Shown here piece after piece: positions 23,585 through 34,710 of a stretch of 64,000 bases of DNA. Under the pieces are notes generated by a model, which was given only the letters and a program-made list of their open reading frames with translations, was not told the origin of the DNA and made no database searches. The stretch lies in contig LNAC01000003.1 of assembly GCA_002007465.1 (NCBI GenBank), positions 11,271,142 through 11,335,141 on the forward strand. Reading direction: 5' to 3'. Position 1 is the stretch's first letter, and each line of letters opens with the position of its first letter. Source of the DNA: Ailurus styani. Taxonomy: Eukaryota > Chordata > Mammalia > Carnivora > Ailuridae. Made by a program: the position numbers and the translations under genes.

Positions 23585-23958
23585 AATTCCCACCCACAAT
23601 TTGTTTGGATATGGGGCCTTTAAGAGGTAATTGAAGTTAAATAAGGTCATGTGGGTGGTGCCCTAATGTGACAGGACTGTTGGCTTTATAACAGGAAGAG
23701 ACCTCTTTCTCTCTCCCTCTTCTCTTTCTCTCACTCTCTCCCTCTCTCTCCTTATGCCTCAGAGGGAAGGCCATGTGAGGAAGCTGCTGAAGGCGGCTAT
23801 CTGAAAACCTGGAGGAAAAGTTCTCTTCTAGGAACCAAATCTGCCAGCACCTTGATGTGGAGCTTCAAGCCTCTGGAACTGTGAGAAAATAAATTTCTGC
23901 TGTTTAATCCACACAGGTTGTGGTATTTTGTTACGGCAGCCCGAGCTGGCTAAGACAA
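23585..23958 (+). mobile_element. MaLR (MST/MLT1-like) 3' LTR
   Basis: Shares the order of the LTR at 14548-14932: 'gaggtaattgaagttaaataaggtcatg', 'gccctaatgtgacagga', 'gaaggccatgtgaggaag', 'ggaactgtgagaaaataaatttctg' with AATAAA at 23888-23893, and end 'gagctggctaagaca'. The 5' portion is shortened relative to the first LTR. A CT-rich microsatellite (about 23703-23752) has expanded within it. Confidence 0.82.
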
Positions 23959-24957
23959 GACTCATTTTAAAACTAGGTAATCAAAGAGAAAAAGAAATTC
24001 TTGTCTCCCCTGCCTTAACATACATCCTATGCAGCTTTTTTTGTTGTTGTTGCTAACTGAATTCAGTTTGGGTCAGAAACCTGGGTTTTAGGGGATTGGA
24101 TAAAGCAGGAACAAAATAACGTAAGGCCCTGGCACTCCTGTTTTGTAGGCCAGATGGTTAATGGTGCTACTGCAGGACTCTCCACGAAGACTATTGTTAT
24201 GATATGAATCATTTGGCAGGAGCTTTGCTTCTCCTCCACCAGTTGCCAGGGCAACTCGAGTATTGATTGCTGTCTTTTTGCTTCCGTTCGTTGCCTTTGC
24301 TCTATCTTGGGAGTTTGCTGACATCCATCTAAAGGAGGTGATACGGTTGTGTGGTGTGTGAGTGTGTGTATAGGAGCTTGAGAGTAAGCTACTTCTTCAC
24401 ATGCATTAATTCGACCCATGTTTGTTTTTGTTCCTGTATGACGAGTAGAACACTACCTCTATTTGGACGTTTTCAAGGCCATGCTGAGGCACTGCTAAAG
24501 GTCCCCGATTTAATGGCAGATAGAGTTTTCTGGAAGAATGAAACATACTGTTAACAGTGTTCTCACTTCGGCATTCGTTATGCTCCAAGTTCTCACGAAG
24601 ATCATCTAGAGGAAGGCGTGTGGGCTTACAAGTCAAAGAAACTTACAGCTCTGGCTCCACCTGTAAATAGCCAAATAGTTTTGCACATTGTCGGTTAGTC
24701 TTCCTCGGGCTCATTGATTCTTGAAATATTGCTCAAGGACCCACAGAACGTCAGATGCCGTTGAGAACTGCCCTAGATTTCTGTACCCAGATCAGAGCCT
24801 CGTTTTCCCAGAAAGAGGGACTCTTTGTGGCAGGTACAACAGAGAGCTGAGATACTTATCAGATCCAACAAATGCCAGGCAGAGAGAACAGTTTACCAGG
24901 GGAGTGCTGAGGCGGACGCGGCAGAAACCCAGAGGCGGAGACTCACCTTTGCAGGCA
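23959..24957. other. Non-coding spacer
   Basis: No repeat or exon identified. A (TTG)n run lies near 24041-24052 and a GT-rich patch near 24350-24370. CpG density rises after 24900, leading into the minisatellite. Confidence 0.4.
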
Positions 24958-25029
24958 TGTCCGCCACGTCCGCCACGTCCGCCACGTCCGCCACGTTCAG
25001 CACGTCCAGCACGTCCAGCACGTCCGCAA
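24958..25029. repeat. CpG-rich 9-bp minisatellite, 8 units
   Basis: Eight consecutive 9-mers with consensus cgtccgcca. Units 1-4 are nearly identical, units 5-7 have C-to-A or T changes (cgttcagca, cgtccagca twice) and unit 8 is cgtccgcaa. The period is a multiple of three, so all three frames on the minus strand stay open across it, giving either (ADV)n, or Gly/Arg-rich (GGR)n peptides. A good splice-donor-like sequence, CAAAG|GTGAGT, follows on the minus strand at about 24950-24940. It could be a coding or exonic repeat, but no protein family is recognised. Confidence 0.9.
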
Positions 25030-27929
25030 TTTTTGAGAAGAGGGTGGGTTGTCTTTGCAGGAACTTCCTGTTTTGCAGCTTCAAGAATGTGAGGGAACTG
25101 AAGTAACAAATCAGTATTAATGCTAATACAACCTCTGTGGAGTCTATGGGGAACCTGAATGGGGCCATACAAATTATATACAAAATTATCATTAACATAC
25201 AAGAAATATCTAATGAATGTGGGTACAGACAGCTATGAGGACATGAAAAGGTTTGGAATTTATAATAACTCATGGAGGATTTGGGGAAGGATCCAATAGG
25301 AGAGGCTATGGTTCATCATTTTCTTAAAGGTAGGATAACACATTTCATACAAGGAAGGAGAAAGTATTTTAAAAGGGTTGGTGTATGAAAAGGCATGGAA
25401 AAAATAATCATGGCTCTGTGGGAGAACATATCAGTTAGGAATGTTACCCATTGCAAGTAATAAAAAAAAGTCAGTAAGAATAGTTTAAACAAAGAAAAGT
25501 TTGTTTTTATCATATACGAAGAAAACTCATAACAAACCTTTGCTGGATATGGTTCAGGGAATAGGGTATGTCTTTCCTTTATGGTACCAAGGTGGCTGCT
25601 GGAGCTCCAAATATCACACATATACTTCAGTCAAGAGGAGGGAAAAAAACAGATTGGCCCTACCACCCATCCTATTTTACCTGGCAAGATAGAGCATTGC
25701 TAGACCCCTTCCTCCCTTCTCCTATGACTTAAGCTAGAAGTCACACTTTCCCTTTCAGCTTCCCCTGTCTCCCTGCCACTTCTTTTAGCAACAAGGCAGT
25801 CTGGGAAAGCAAATATTAACTGAGAACATTGCTGTATTGGGAAAAACCCCAAAGAATCCTGTTACGAAGAATAAAGGATGAACCAACAGAGAATAGGAAA
25901 AAATGACATATGGCTGGAAAATACAGTCTTTGTATGGGAGGCAGAGAGAGCTTCAAAATGAGGCCTAGAAGTAAAGTTGTAGTCTGATTTTAAAAGCCCC
26001 TTTTAACTATACTTACAAGTTTTTGGTTTCTTGAAATAGGGAAGAGACTAATACTCATTTAACTTCAAGATTCTGTGAGATCCCTTGTCAGTAATCTCTA
26101 ACATTTTCTAGAGTGTCCTAATCCGAACATTAGCAGTTTTCTCTTACTCATTAACTTGCTGCTTGCCCTGTTGTCCCTAAAACCTAATAAATGTAGAACA
26201 GGAACACATCTTCCTCCTCTTTCTTCTTCATCATGTCAATACTAGGACTTTGCCCACATAAGGATTAATATAACCAATAGTTACAGCGAAACAAAAGTTA
26301 AGAGCAGAGCAACTGCACGTGATAGAGATTTACGCAGCATCAAGGAGAAGCAATAGGATGAGCGAAGGACCCAGAGGCAAAAACTTCTGTTCAAGTCCTG
26401 ACTGTCACAGATGAGCTGTTTGGCTTCATGCAACTCTGTCTCTCGGCTGGTATCATGGAGGAAAAGCTAAAATAATACAATGGAACTAGTAAAATCTAGA
26501 ATTCCTTCTAGTTCTATGATTATTTGTTGATCCATTTCCTTTAGCTCCTCCTAGTAGGCACATACACTATGGCTGTACTTTTTTAAGGACTTATAGAATG
26601 AGATTTAATGGGGGGAAAAGTCAAGGCAAAAAAGTGCCTCATTAGGAGATAATATGGATCTCCAACTTAAATAGATTTATAATCCTTGTGCAGCTGACAA
26701 TTTTGCTATAAAGGAGCCCATTAAACAATATCCTCTTAGTTTGGGGTCTTAACATTTCTATGAATTTAGTTTCTCTTTCTTCACCATCCTACGTTTTGAG
26801 GTCTTGGGTTTTCGGGTAATTCCGTTGTTTCCTTCAGAGCACATTGCTGCCCATTAAGCTTGGAGCTGCAGCCTTCATGTTTCTAGACAGTCACAAATAT
26901 CTTTAAATGCCTTTCAGGCATGACTGTGCTTATAAGAATGAGGAGGTTTTGCAATTGGGTTCAGGGAACTAATGACCTCTCTGTCATTTATCATCAATAA
27001 GCCCTTGACAATAGCACACGTAGGCACTCTGCTGGACACAGATGCCAAGCTAGTCTACTCAACTAGCATCCATGCTCTGTTGTTTATTGCTCTTCTTGGA
27101 TCATTTCCTTTATTTAATTTTGGCAACTTACCAAAGTTAAAGAAGATATTTGCTGCTGTTGTGGCTGAGATCAGCCCACTTGTCAAACAAACTGATTGTG
27201 AGATTTGGGGGGAACTTCTCAGTGCCAGGGACCAAAGACAACAATGTTCACTGATGGAGAAAATCTTTATTGCTGTGAATATCGAGCCTGCTGTTGTTGC
27301 GGGAGAACTGTGACATTTTTCTAACTGGATTGCATCTGCACTTTTAAAAGACAGACAACTAGAGTATCACTGGAGATAATAGGATCTGGGACTGGAAAGC
27401 CTTCATATTTTATTAGGGCTACATTGATCCTATTTCTTTAAGTCACTGGAGTGTTATTTCACATTCCAGTGTCTGCATAACTGTATTGCCTTTGTTTCTC
27501 AGTTCCATTTAAAATTCCCTGGCATATCAAGGCTAGTGAATGTCAGTGAAGATAACTATCAACATGTAATAACTTCCAACTACAGGAACGTGTAGCTTGA
27601 AAACACTTAAATGAACAGGTCTTTCTGTAATAAGTGGGAGCCAAGGGAGGACAAATTAACTCCAACCACTCTGTGTATGTCAGATTTCATTTGAGTTTTG
27701 ACTGCATATAGACATAGACGTTCACTGCAGATGGTCAAAGAACTGGGGTGTATTCCAGTGAATAATAAGGCTACATAAACCAAGTAAGAGGCTGATTGCC
27801 TACATTATAGAAAACTTTTGTATCAACCAGCCTTAAAATCACGTAGGAACCAGGAAAAGATATAACTCAAATTGGAACTATAAGGAAATCCTATAATGAC
27901 AACTTAATTTACTATCTTGCTAGAACTCT
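25030..27929. other. Non-coding spacer with an unclassified old repeat
   Basis: About 25430-25745 reads like an old interspersed repeat ('gggaatgttacccattgcaagtaataaaa...'), perhaps a LINE 3' end, not classified. The longest plus-strand frame outside known repeats is 113 codons (26972-27313). It has no recognised domain, and a frame of this length is expected by chance in 64 kb. The 27641-27866 segment is described separately. Confidence 0.4.
27641..27866 (+). repeat. Unidentified 220-bp repeat, copy A
   Basis: This segment is roughly three-quarters identical by eye to 28870-29100. Shared words include 'attaactccaac', 'actctgtgt', 'tatgtcagattt', 'tattcca' and 'tatcaaccagc'. I do not recognise the family. 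The second copy lies within an ERVL-type LTR. Confidence 0.7.
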
Positions 27930-28450
27930 GTTTTGGTTGTCTGTTGTTGCATAAGAAACCATGACAAACTGAATGGTTTTAAGCAACGATTTATTATTTC
28001 CTTTACTGGTTCTCTGAGTTTCTTATGAGATTGCGGTCAGATGTTGGAAGGGTCTGGACTCTTTCGAAGGTTCAATTGGAACATTGAAGAATGAACATAC
28101 AAGATGTCTTCTTCAATCACAGGTGTATCATCTGTATCATCAGCTCAGGACTCCCCATGCATCTTTCCCTCCATTCTCCTTCCCCAGATGAATAACTTGA
28201 GCTTCCATAGAACATAGTAGTCTGAGGGAGCAGGCTTTCCCTGGAGTATTCATTTCAAGAGACAAAGATAGAACCCACAAGAGTTCTTATGACCTAGCAT
28301 CAGAAGTCAGACAGTATTATTTCTGTTATATATTATTTATTTATAAGTGAATCATAAGAGTCAGCCCAGATTCCAGGGAAGGGAATTATAAAGGGCATAA
28401 ATATTAGGAGCCTTGGTCCTTTGAGGTTCATCTTTAGAGAATAGATACCA
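27930..28450 (-). mobile_element. MaLR-like LTR, antisense, decayed
   Basis: Plus-strand reading 'ttggttgtctgttgttgcataagaaacc' followed by 'aagcaacgatttatta', 'gagattgcggtcagatgttgg', 'ggctttccctgg' and the end 'agggaagggaattataaagggcataaatattaggag' follows the order of an old antisense LTR of the MLT1 type. It is heavily diverged, and both boundaries are approximate. Confidence 0.5.
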
Positions 28451-28520
28451 GAATCTAACAAGTTCACTACTTAAGTGAATTGTTATAATTTACTCTGGGT
28501 TGAGTACTACATTAAGTACT

Positions 28521-28592
28521 TTTATTTATTTATTTATTTTTTAAAAGATTATTTATTTATTTATTTCACAGAGGGAGAGAGATCACAAGGAG
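28521..28592 (-). mobile_element. Young CAN-SINE 3' end, truncated at a gap
   Basis: The plus strand shows the reversed tail 'tttatttatttattt...aaaagattatttatttatttatttcaca' and then 'gagggagagagatcacaagg', almost identical to the young SINE at 53010-53050. It ends at the single N (28593), so the tRNA-like head is absent from the assembly. What follows the N is the pre-insertion flank; see findings. Confidence 0.9.
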
Positions 28593-28593
28593 N
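28593..28593. other. Single-base assembly gap joining filled and empty sites
   Basis: To the right of the N the sequence repeats about 31 bp of the left flank (tctgggctgagtactacatt..., against 28493-28523 with one T/C difference) and runs straight into unique DNA without SINE head. This is longer than a normal SINE target duplication. Confidence 0.8.
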
Positions 28594-28869
28594 TCTGGGC
28601 TGAGTACTACATTAAGTACTTTTAAATAGATTTTCTCTTCTAATCTTTACAAGAATCCTGTGAGTTATGTAGGATTATTATCTTCATTTTGTAGATAAAT
28701 TAATTGATTCAAGTATTTATTGATGGCAACTCTGTAGCAGACTGTGGTAGACAGAATTCTAAGATGGCTTCCATGGTCTCTGCCCCATGGTGTTACTCTT
28801 GGGACTATGTTATATAACCTGGCAAAAGGGATTTTGCAGATTTAATTGAGTTTCCAAATCATTTAACCT

Positions 28870-29100
28870 TGTTATAGAGAAATATTAACTCCAACTACTC
28901 TGTGTGTATGTCAGATTTAATTTGACTTTTGACTGAACATAGCTATAGACATTCCATCACAGTTGGCCAAGGAACTTGAATGTATTCCAATAAACAATAA
29001 GTTTACAGAAACCAAATGAGAGACAGATACCTTACATCATGGAGAGGCTTCATATCAACCAGCTTCAGAATCATATATGAACTAGGTTTTTAAACAGTAG
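28870..29100 (+). repeat. Unidentified 220-bp repeat, copy B
   Basis: Diverged copy of 27641-27866 sitting in the middle of the LTR at 28742-29755. The LTR order is broken here and resumes after it, so this copy looks inserted. No clear target duplication or poly(A) tail was found. Confidence 0.7.
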
Positions 29101-29482
29101 GTGAGACTAACCTGATCTCACAAGGCTTTTCTCCAGTTGGTAGCAGAAAGGAAAGTCAGAAACATGAAGTACTTGAAGGACTCAAAGGGTCATGGCTGAC
29201 CTCGAAGATAGAAGACATGTGCAAACTGAAGAATAGCCTTTAGGAGCTCTGAGTGCTCCCTGGCTAATAGCCAACAAGGAGACAGGGACTTTAGTTCTAT
29301 AGTAGCAAGGAACTAAATTCTGCCAACAACCTAACTGAACTTTGAATTGGATTCTTCCCAAGAATATCAACATGAGTTCTCTCTAGCTGTAATTTTTATT
29401 TTCTCTTTGTAAACCCTTAAGCAGAGCACCCAGTTGAGTCTGCCTGGGTTTCTGACCTGTAGAACTTGAGCCAATAAGTGAG

Positions 29483-29680
29483 GTTTTTTTAAAGAATTTA
29501 TTTATTTATTTGACAGGGAGAGAGTGAGAGAGCACGAGCAGGGGAGGAGCAGCAGAGGGAGAATGAGAACCAGGCTCCCCGCTGAGCAGGGAGCCTGACA
29601 CGGGGCTCAATCCTAGGACTCTGGGATCATGACCTGAGTTGAAAACAGACATTTAACTGACTGAGACACCCAGGCACCGC
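29483..29680 (-). mobile_element. CAN-SINE, antisense
   Basis: Reversed tail 'tttttttaaagaatttatttatttatttgacag', GA-rich segment, 'gaaccaggctccccgctgagcaggg', 'ctctgggatcatgacctgag' and reversed head 'ctgagacacccaggcaccg'. It is inserted in the 3' end of the ERVL-type LTR and followed by a poly(C) run. Confidence 0.94.
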
Positions 29681-29755
29681 CCTCCCCCCCAGCTTTTTTT
29701 TTGAAGTCATTAAATTGTAGTGTTTTGTTATATAGCAATGGGAAACTAATTTGGT

Positions 29756-32700
29756 AACTAGAAGAATTGTCTTGATATCATACCCTTGCTTGACCTTCCT
29801 TCTTTTCAAGTCCTATTCCCCCAATTATATACCTATTTCTTTTTTCAGTTATTTCTTTCTAATAACTCTGTTTCATACAAATCTTATCTCAGAATATGAT
29901 TCTGGGGATCTAACACAGTTGTTAACAGAGGTGGTTTAGGAAATAGATGGCCAGAAGGGAATTCTGGAGTGAGGTTACTTACTAAGCATATGGTAACAGA
30001 GGTGCAATTACTGGTGAAAACTGGATGGATGGTAACTCCTGGTGCAAAACTGCCTTACAGTTACCAAAACCTTCCTTTGTGGTAAACTGGAATGGGCTGA
30101 GGATAGTGTATTGGCTAACACAATATCTCTATCATTCAAGTAATGTAAGAGTAATGGTTATTTTTAGAATTGTGGAACTGATTGCTTTTTTGCTAAGTGT
30201 CACTGATGAANAAGATGGTGTATTGGCTAACACAATATCTCTATCATTCAAGTAATGTAGGAGTAATGGTTATTTTTAGAATTGTGGAACTGATTGCTTT
30301 TTTGCTAAGTGTCACTGATGAACTAAAAAAAGAGAATGACAAATCCAGGTTAGTCAATGACCAACTCAAGGGATAATATGAAAGTGAAAGTTCTTCCACA
30401 GAAACACTAACAGAGACTCTTCTTACCTGGAGCCAAAGAGTGGACCACACTAAGGTTCAGGCCTAGAACTCAAGCATGATTCTAGTGAAGCTACAAAGAA
30501 TGATAAATTCGTAGCCTTGGCAAGTCTCTACTCCTAAGTCTGGAAGAGAGTGGAGTCTCATAATCTCTCAGAAGATATTTGGATAGATGTGTTTGAATAC
30601 ACTGAACCTAATTACCTGGAAACTTCTGTGTCTTCAGACGTGACCCCTTACTATTGCTTGAAGATAGCAATATCTACTTTCCTAAAGACCATGCAGAAGT
30701 ATCTATTTCCCTGAATCCATACTGAAATCTCCCCTGAAAAGTAACCCTACTGGCCCTCCTGGCTAGGACATCAATAACTAGAATTAAGTCTTAGAATGAC
30801 CCAACTAGGAAGTACTAAATCTACTAAAGGAGGATAGAGGTTTTTCGCTGAAGAAACAAAAAGACCTGGATAGTATATCACAGCTAGAATCAGGAAAACC
30901 TAGCTAGGAGTGGACTTGAGGGTCGTGGAGAAGTTGAGTAGTGTCTAAAGCCAGATTGGGAGAATTAGATGATACAGGGGCTCTCTCTCATGATTCATAT
31001 TCAACACCCTAGCAAAGGGCTTGGACTTAATACACTGTTTAAATGTCTCCTGGAAGGACAGTCCACATTATGATGGTTCACATTAAAGTACCTGGACATG
31101 ACAGAACTACATTTGTCAGAATGTTGAAGAAGGAACAAAAATACTCAGAGAAGATATGCAAGAATAGATCTATTATGATAGCTTAAACAACCTACCAAAT
31201 AGCTATGTTTTCTAAAAGGGTTCAAAAGACACTTCTTTTACTATTATAAGCATCAAGTGAAAGAGGAACCAGCAAATGGAAGCTCAGTGGTGGAGTGAAG
31301 GCTATCCACTGGAGACCAATATTAATAATAAGAAATGTTGTTGTGAAACTGCACCCGCTGTTGTGGGGATGATGTGATTACAGAATAGCAGAGGCTAGGT
31401 GGTAGCATTTAACCATCAGACACAAAGTGAGAGTATTTACCATTATGGGTAGTAAGGTTGGAGTAGAAACCTGGGGGCTCTGACCTATAGGACCTATGGT
31501 TATGGCTAATTCATCATGGTATTCGCAAGAACCAGGAAAATGGACAACAAACAAGGTTTAGCTTAATACATATAGTCAAAAAAAAAAAAAGATTAAAGGC
31601 AGATAAACTGATATTAACCACCCTGGTGGAAAACCATTATCCCTCATCCAGGTTCCAGACCTGAACTTAACTGAAGAAGATACAACCGAATTTGAGGAAG
31701 GACACTGCTATGCTACAGCCATTCATCCAGTCCTTCCCCAAAGGAATTTATGTACATTGAGGGTGGAGGAATACCCAGAATTTTTTTGAAAGTTGTTGGT
31801 TATAGAAAAAGTTCTGGCTATAATGAGACCAAGGACCTCAAATCCCACTGTGGTTATCCATTATAGTGAAATGTCAGGTGATAAATGGAGTTCTTATCCA
31901 ATTCCAGAGAAAACCTGGATTCACCCTGTGATCATTTCCTAGCCCCTGAGTCTTTAATGGGATGAGTATACTTACAGCCAGAGCAGACTGTAAGAAATAT
32001 ACATTCCAGTCCTGATCAGAGATACTTTAACTTTCCTGCTGTATGTCACAGTATAATCCAAGGGGATCTTGATGGTCCTGAGCATAAGGAATCCTGGAAG
32101 ACAGTGGCAAGAAAAAAAATCTTCCTGGGGGCAGAGTTTTTATAGTGTATCTGGTCTTCTGTCTCACATGAAGAAAGAAGTGCCTGGTGATAATGACATA
32201 CCCAGATTCCCAACCAGGTGGAAATGGTTTGGCTGATTGATCAGTGGCTTGGAAAGAGGAAGGATGAAGAGAAAATCTAGAGAAAGGCATGCGGATGTAC
32301 TCATGGGTGTGTAGAGCTTTGCAGCCCTCATTCATGTCAACTAGCAGGCTCTGAACAAGCTGGTGGCCAGGATGACTCATCCAATATGTCAACTACTCTC
32401 TGTACTCATCTGTGCCAGTGTTTACACAGTAGACCCATAAATGGACTAGCCATGGTAAAAGAGGTGGTGGCTTTACATGAGTCCATTAGCATGAGCTTAT
32501 TCTAACAAGTCTGATATAGCTATCTTTGCTGCTAAATGTCTGCCTTGTCAGCAACATACTTTAATACTGGGCCCTTGAAGTGTTATCGGTTCTCAAAATT
32601 AATCAGTGGCTTGGTGGCAAGATGATTACATCAGACCTCATCCACCCTGGAATGGGCAATAATTGACAGACATGCTGGTATGTGTTTTCCTTTCCTGCCC

Positions 32701-33700
32701 TTACTGTCTTGATCAGTATTTAGAGGCTTACAGATTGTCTGATTGACTGACATTTTATCTCATATGATATTTCTTCAGATCAAAGGACACATTTTGCAGA
32801 AAAGTGATCATAACATGGAGCACAGCCCAAAGGATCATTAGCCTTACTATTTTCTAAACCATTCAAAGCCTGACAGTCTAATATAATGTTGCAGTGACCA
32901 CTCAAAGGCATGCCTAAAGCTTTAACTTGCAAATAATACCTTTCTTGTTTGGAGAATCAAATTCAGGTATGGTATATACTTATAGCTAATAGCCATTTTG
33001 TCCTGAATCTCTGATATTTGGAATATATGAGTCCAGATGATGGGATGGAAGCAGAAGTAACCCCCCTAGCCATCTCTCCCAGTGCCCTATTAGAGACTTT
33101 AGAGACTATGTGCCTCTTGCTCTTTAAATCTGGCAGATCTAGACTTCTGAAATTATGACTTCTGCCTGGCCATTTTAAGTTCCTCATGCCAATAGACTTG
33201 CACATAAGAATGTTACCGTATTGGCAATGGTAATTGACTCTGATCATTGTGAGGAGGTAGAATTGCTTTCATACAAAGTAGCAGAAAGTAGTGTATCTGA
33301 GCCTCTGAAGATATACTATGGTGTCCTTGACGATCTCAAGCCTTGTTTTAAATGGGAAAAGACCATAGCCAAACAAGGGCCCAGTACCAAGAGCTTAGTC
33401 ACTTGAGGTACAAAGATCTAGGTCAGTCCACCATTTCATTAGCCCACAGCAGCAGAAATGTTGGCCAAGGGTGAGAGAAAAGAGACAGATGATGAATATC
33501 ACCTAAGCCTGAGGACTAACTATAGCAGCGGAGGCTGCTGATCTCTAGCTTAACCTGCTGATCTTTCTTTTGAGTCTTCTTTATTTATTTTTTTTCCTAG
33601 AAGTGTTGCCAAGTGTTGCCTTCTTAAGGAAACAGTACAGTAAATTTAATATGAGGGTTGAATGGATATCACCATCGAAATGGGTGGAATGTAGCAGACA
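29756..33700 (+). mobile_element. ERVL-type internal region, decayed
   Basis: No long frames survive. Several stretches follow the order of class III (ERVL/MaLR) internal sequence: 'gttagtcaatgaccaactcaaggg' and 'cagagactcttcttacctgg' near 30350-30430, 'gatgggatggaagcagaagtaac' with 'atctctcccagtgcc' near 33040-33090, and a 3' segment near 33450-33560 with 'cagcagaaatgttggccaagggtgagag' and 'gatgatgaatatcacctaagcctgaggactaa'. The minus-strand frame of 121 codons (32392-32027) is antisense and not a gene. A 3' LTR is not evident; only 'tgtagcagacatta' at about 33690 could be its start. A single-N join with a false duplication lies at 30211. Confidence 0.6.
30211..30211. other. Single-base gap with 110-bp duplicated flanks
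   Basis: 30101-30210 and 30213-30322 are the same 110-bp sequence with about three mismatches. The left copy ends exactly at the N and the right copy runs on into new sequence. This is the pattern of two unmerged overlapping contig ends. Confidence 0.9.
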
Positions 33701-33740
33701 TTATTTGTCCTTTGCACACATTCTCTAAAAAGAGAAAAGA

Positions 33741-33927
33741 GGGGCACCTGAGGGGCTCATTTGATTAAGTGTCTACTTTCGGCTCTGGTCATGATCCTGG
33801 AGTCCTGGGATCAAGCCCCACATCGGGCTCCCTGCTCAGTGGGGAGTCTGTTTCTCCCTCTCCCTCTGCCCCTCCCCATTGCTCAAATAAATATAAAATA
33901 AAACACAATAAGAAAGAAAAGAAGAGG
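33741..33927 (+). mobile_element. CAN-SINE
   Basis: Head 'ggggcacctgaggggctca', 'ggtcatgatcctggagtcctgggatcaagcc', a shortened TC segment and a long impure tail (aaataaatataaaataaaac...). Target duplication aaagagaaaaga on both sides (right copy 33928-33939). Confidence 0.93.
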
Positions 33928-34710
33928 AAAGAGAAAAGACCTGATTCATAGCACCATGGCATCACTAAAAGTAGAGTTGAATAAATATGTGCTGGATTGG
34001 ATCCAATGTACAGATAAGAGCCAGCCAGCTCCAGTACACCACTGGGTTTGGCAGAGTGTTTCACATATAATATGTATCCATAACTATTAGCTATTGGCAT
34101 TCCTATTTGTACATACATTCCACTTTGAACCTGGCATTACATTGTATATTTAGGTGTCAATCTTTTCTCCTATATATATATTCTTCTTGAGCTCAGGGTT
34201 CATGCTTACATGGTTTAAAAAACCTAATAAGACACTGACCTCTTTCCTTAGGTCTTTCTCACCCCATTTCAGGAAAAAAACCCTTGTCTTTATTATTTCA
34301 TATGGATATGGCCATCCTATTTACCTCCATTTCTCCCAAGGCTGAACTGCCTAGGTCATTTTTGCTACCATTGCCTCATTTCTTGTCTTTAACTCAAGCC
34401 CCCTTTTACCTGCTGCTTTTTGAAAAATATTACCTAAAAAATTGAATTGTTGAAATAATAAGCTAAGATGGGGGACTGTAGAAAGAATATCAATCCTGAA
34501 AACTAGGGCAAACACCAGAATGTTAATTTGAGGGATATAGATGCACTCATGATTAGGCCCTGGAAGATAATGTCTGCAAATAATAATAATAATAATGATA
34601 GGAAGAAGGCAAATAATAAATATAGATGTCACTAATAATAATAAATATGGATATACTATGAGGGTCATTTGTCTAAGAATTTTCTCTTCATCTTAAAAAT
34701 TAATAATCAC

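Larger units (their letters stand above)
28485..28740 (+). repeat. MIR-like fragment, split by a SINE and a gap
   Basis: 'gagtactacattaagtacttt' and, beyond the SINE and the N, 'aatctttacaagaatcctgtgagttatgtaggattattatcttcattttgtagat' follow the MIR core and 3' order. The CAN-SINE at 28521 interrupts it. Confidence 0.5.
28742..29755 (+). mobile_element. ERVL/MaLR-class 5' LTR, interrupted twice
   Basis: Starts 'tgtggtagacagaattctaagatgg' and continues 'gcaaaagggattttgcaga'. It resumes after copy B of the unknown repeat with 'acctgatctcacaaggc', 'aggagctctgagtgctccctggctaatagccaacaaggaga', 'ctaaattctgccaacaacct' and 'gatttcttcccaagaa'-type sequence. After the SINE at 29483-29680 it ends with 'aaattgtagtgttttgttatatagcaatgggaaac'. 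The order fits an old class III LTR; the subfamily is not assigned. Class III internal sequence follows in the same orientation. Confidence 0.7.

Noticed and set aside
24958..25029. Short regular repeats considered as a CRISPR-like array
   Set aside because: The units are contiguous 9-mers with no spacers, in a mammalian genome; this is a minisatellite.
26972..27313. 113-codon plus-strand frame outside recognised repeats
   Set aside because: No known domain or codon pattern, no splice or promoter context; a frame of this length is expected by chance in 64 kb of AT-rich DNA.
32027..32392. 121-codon minus-strand frame
   Set aside because: Antisense to the decayed ERVL-type internal region and without similarity to known proteins.
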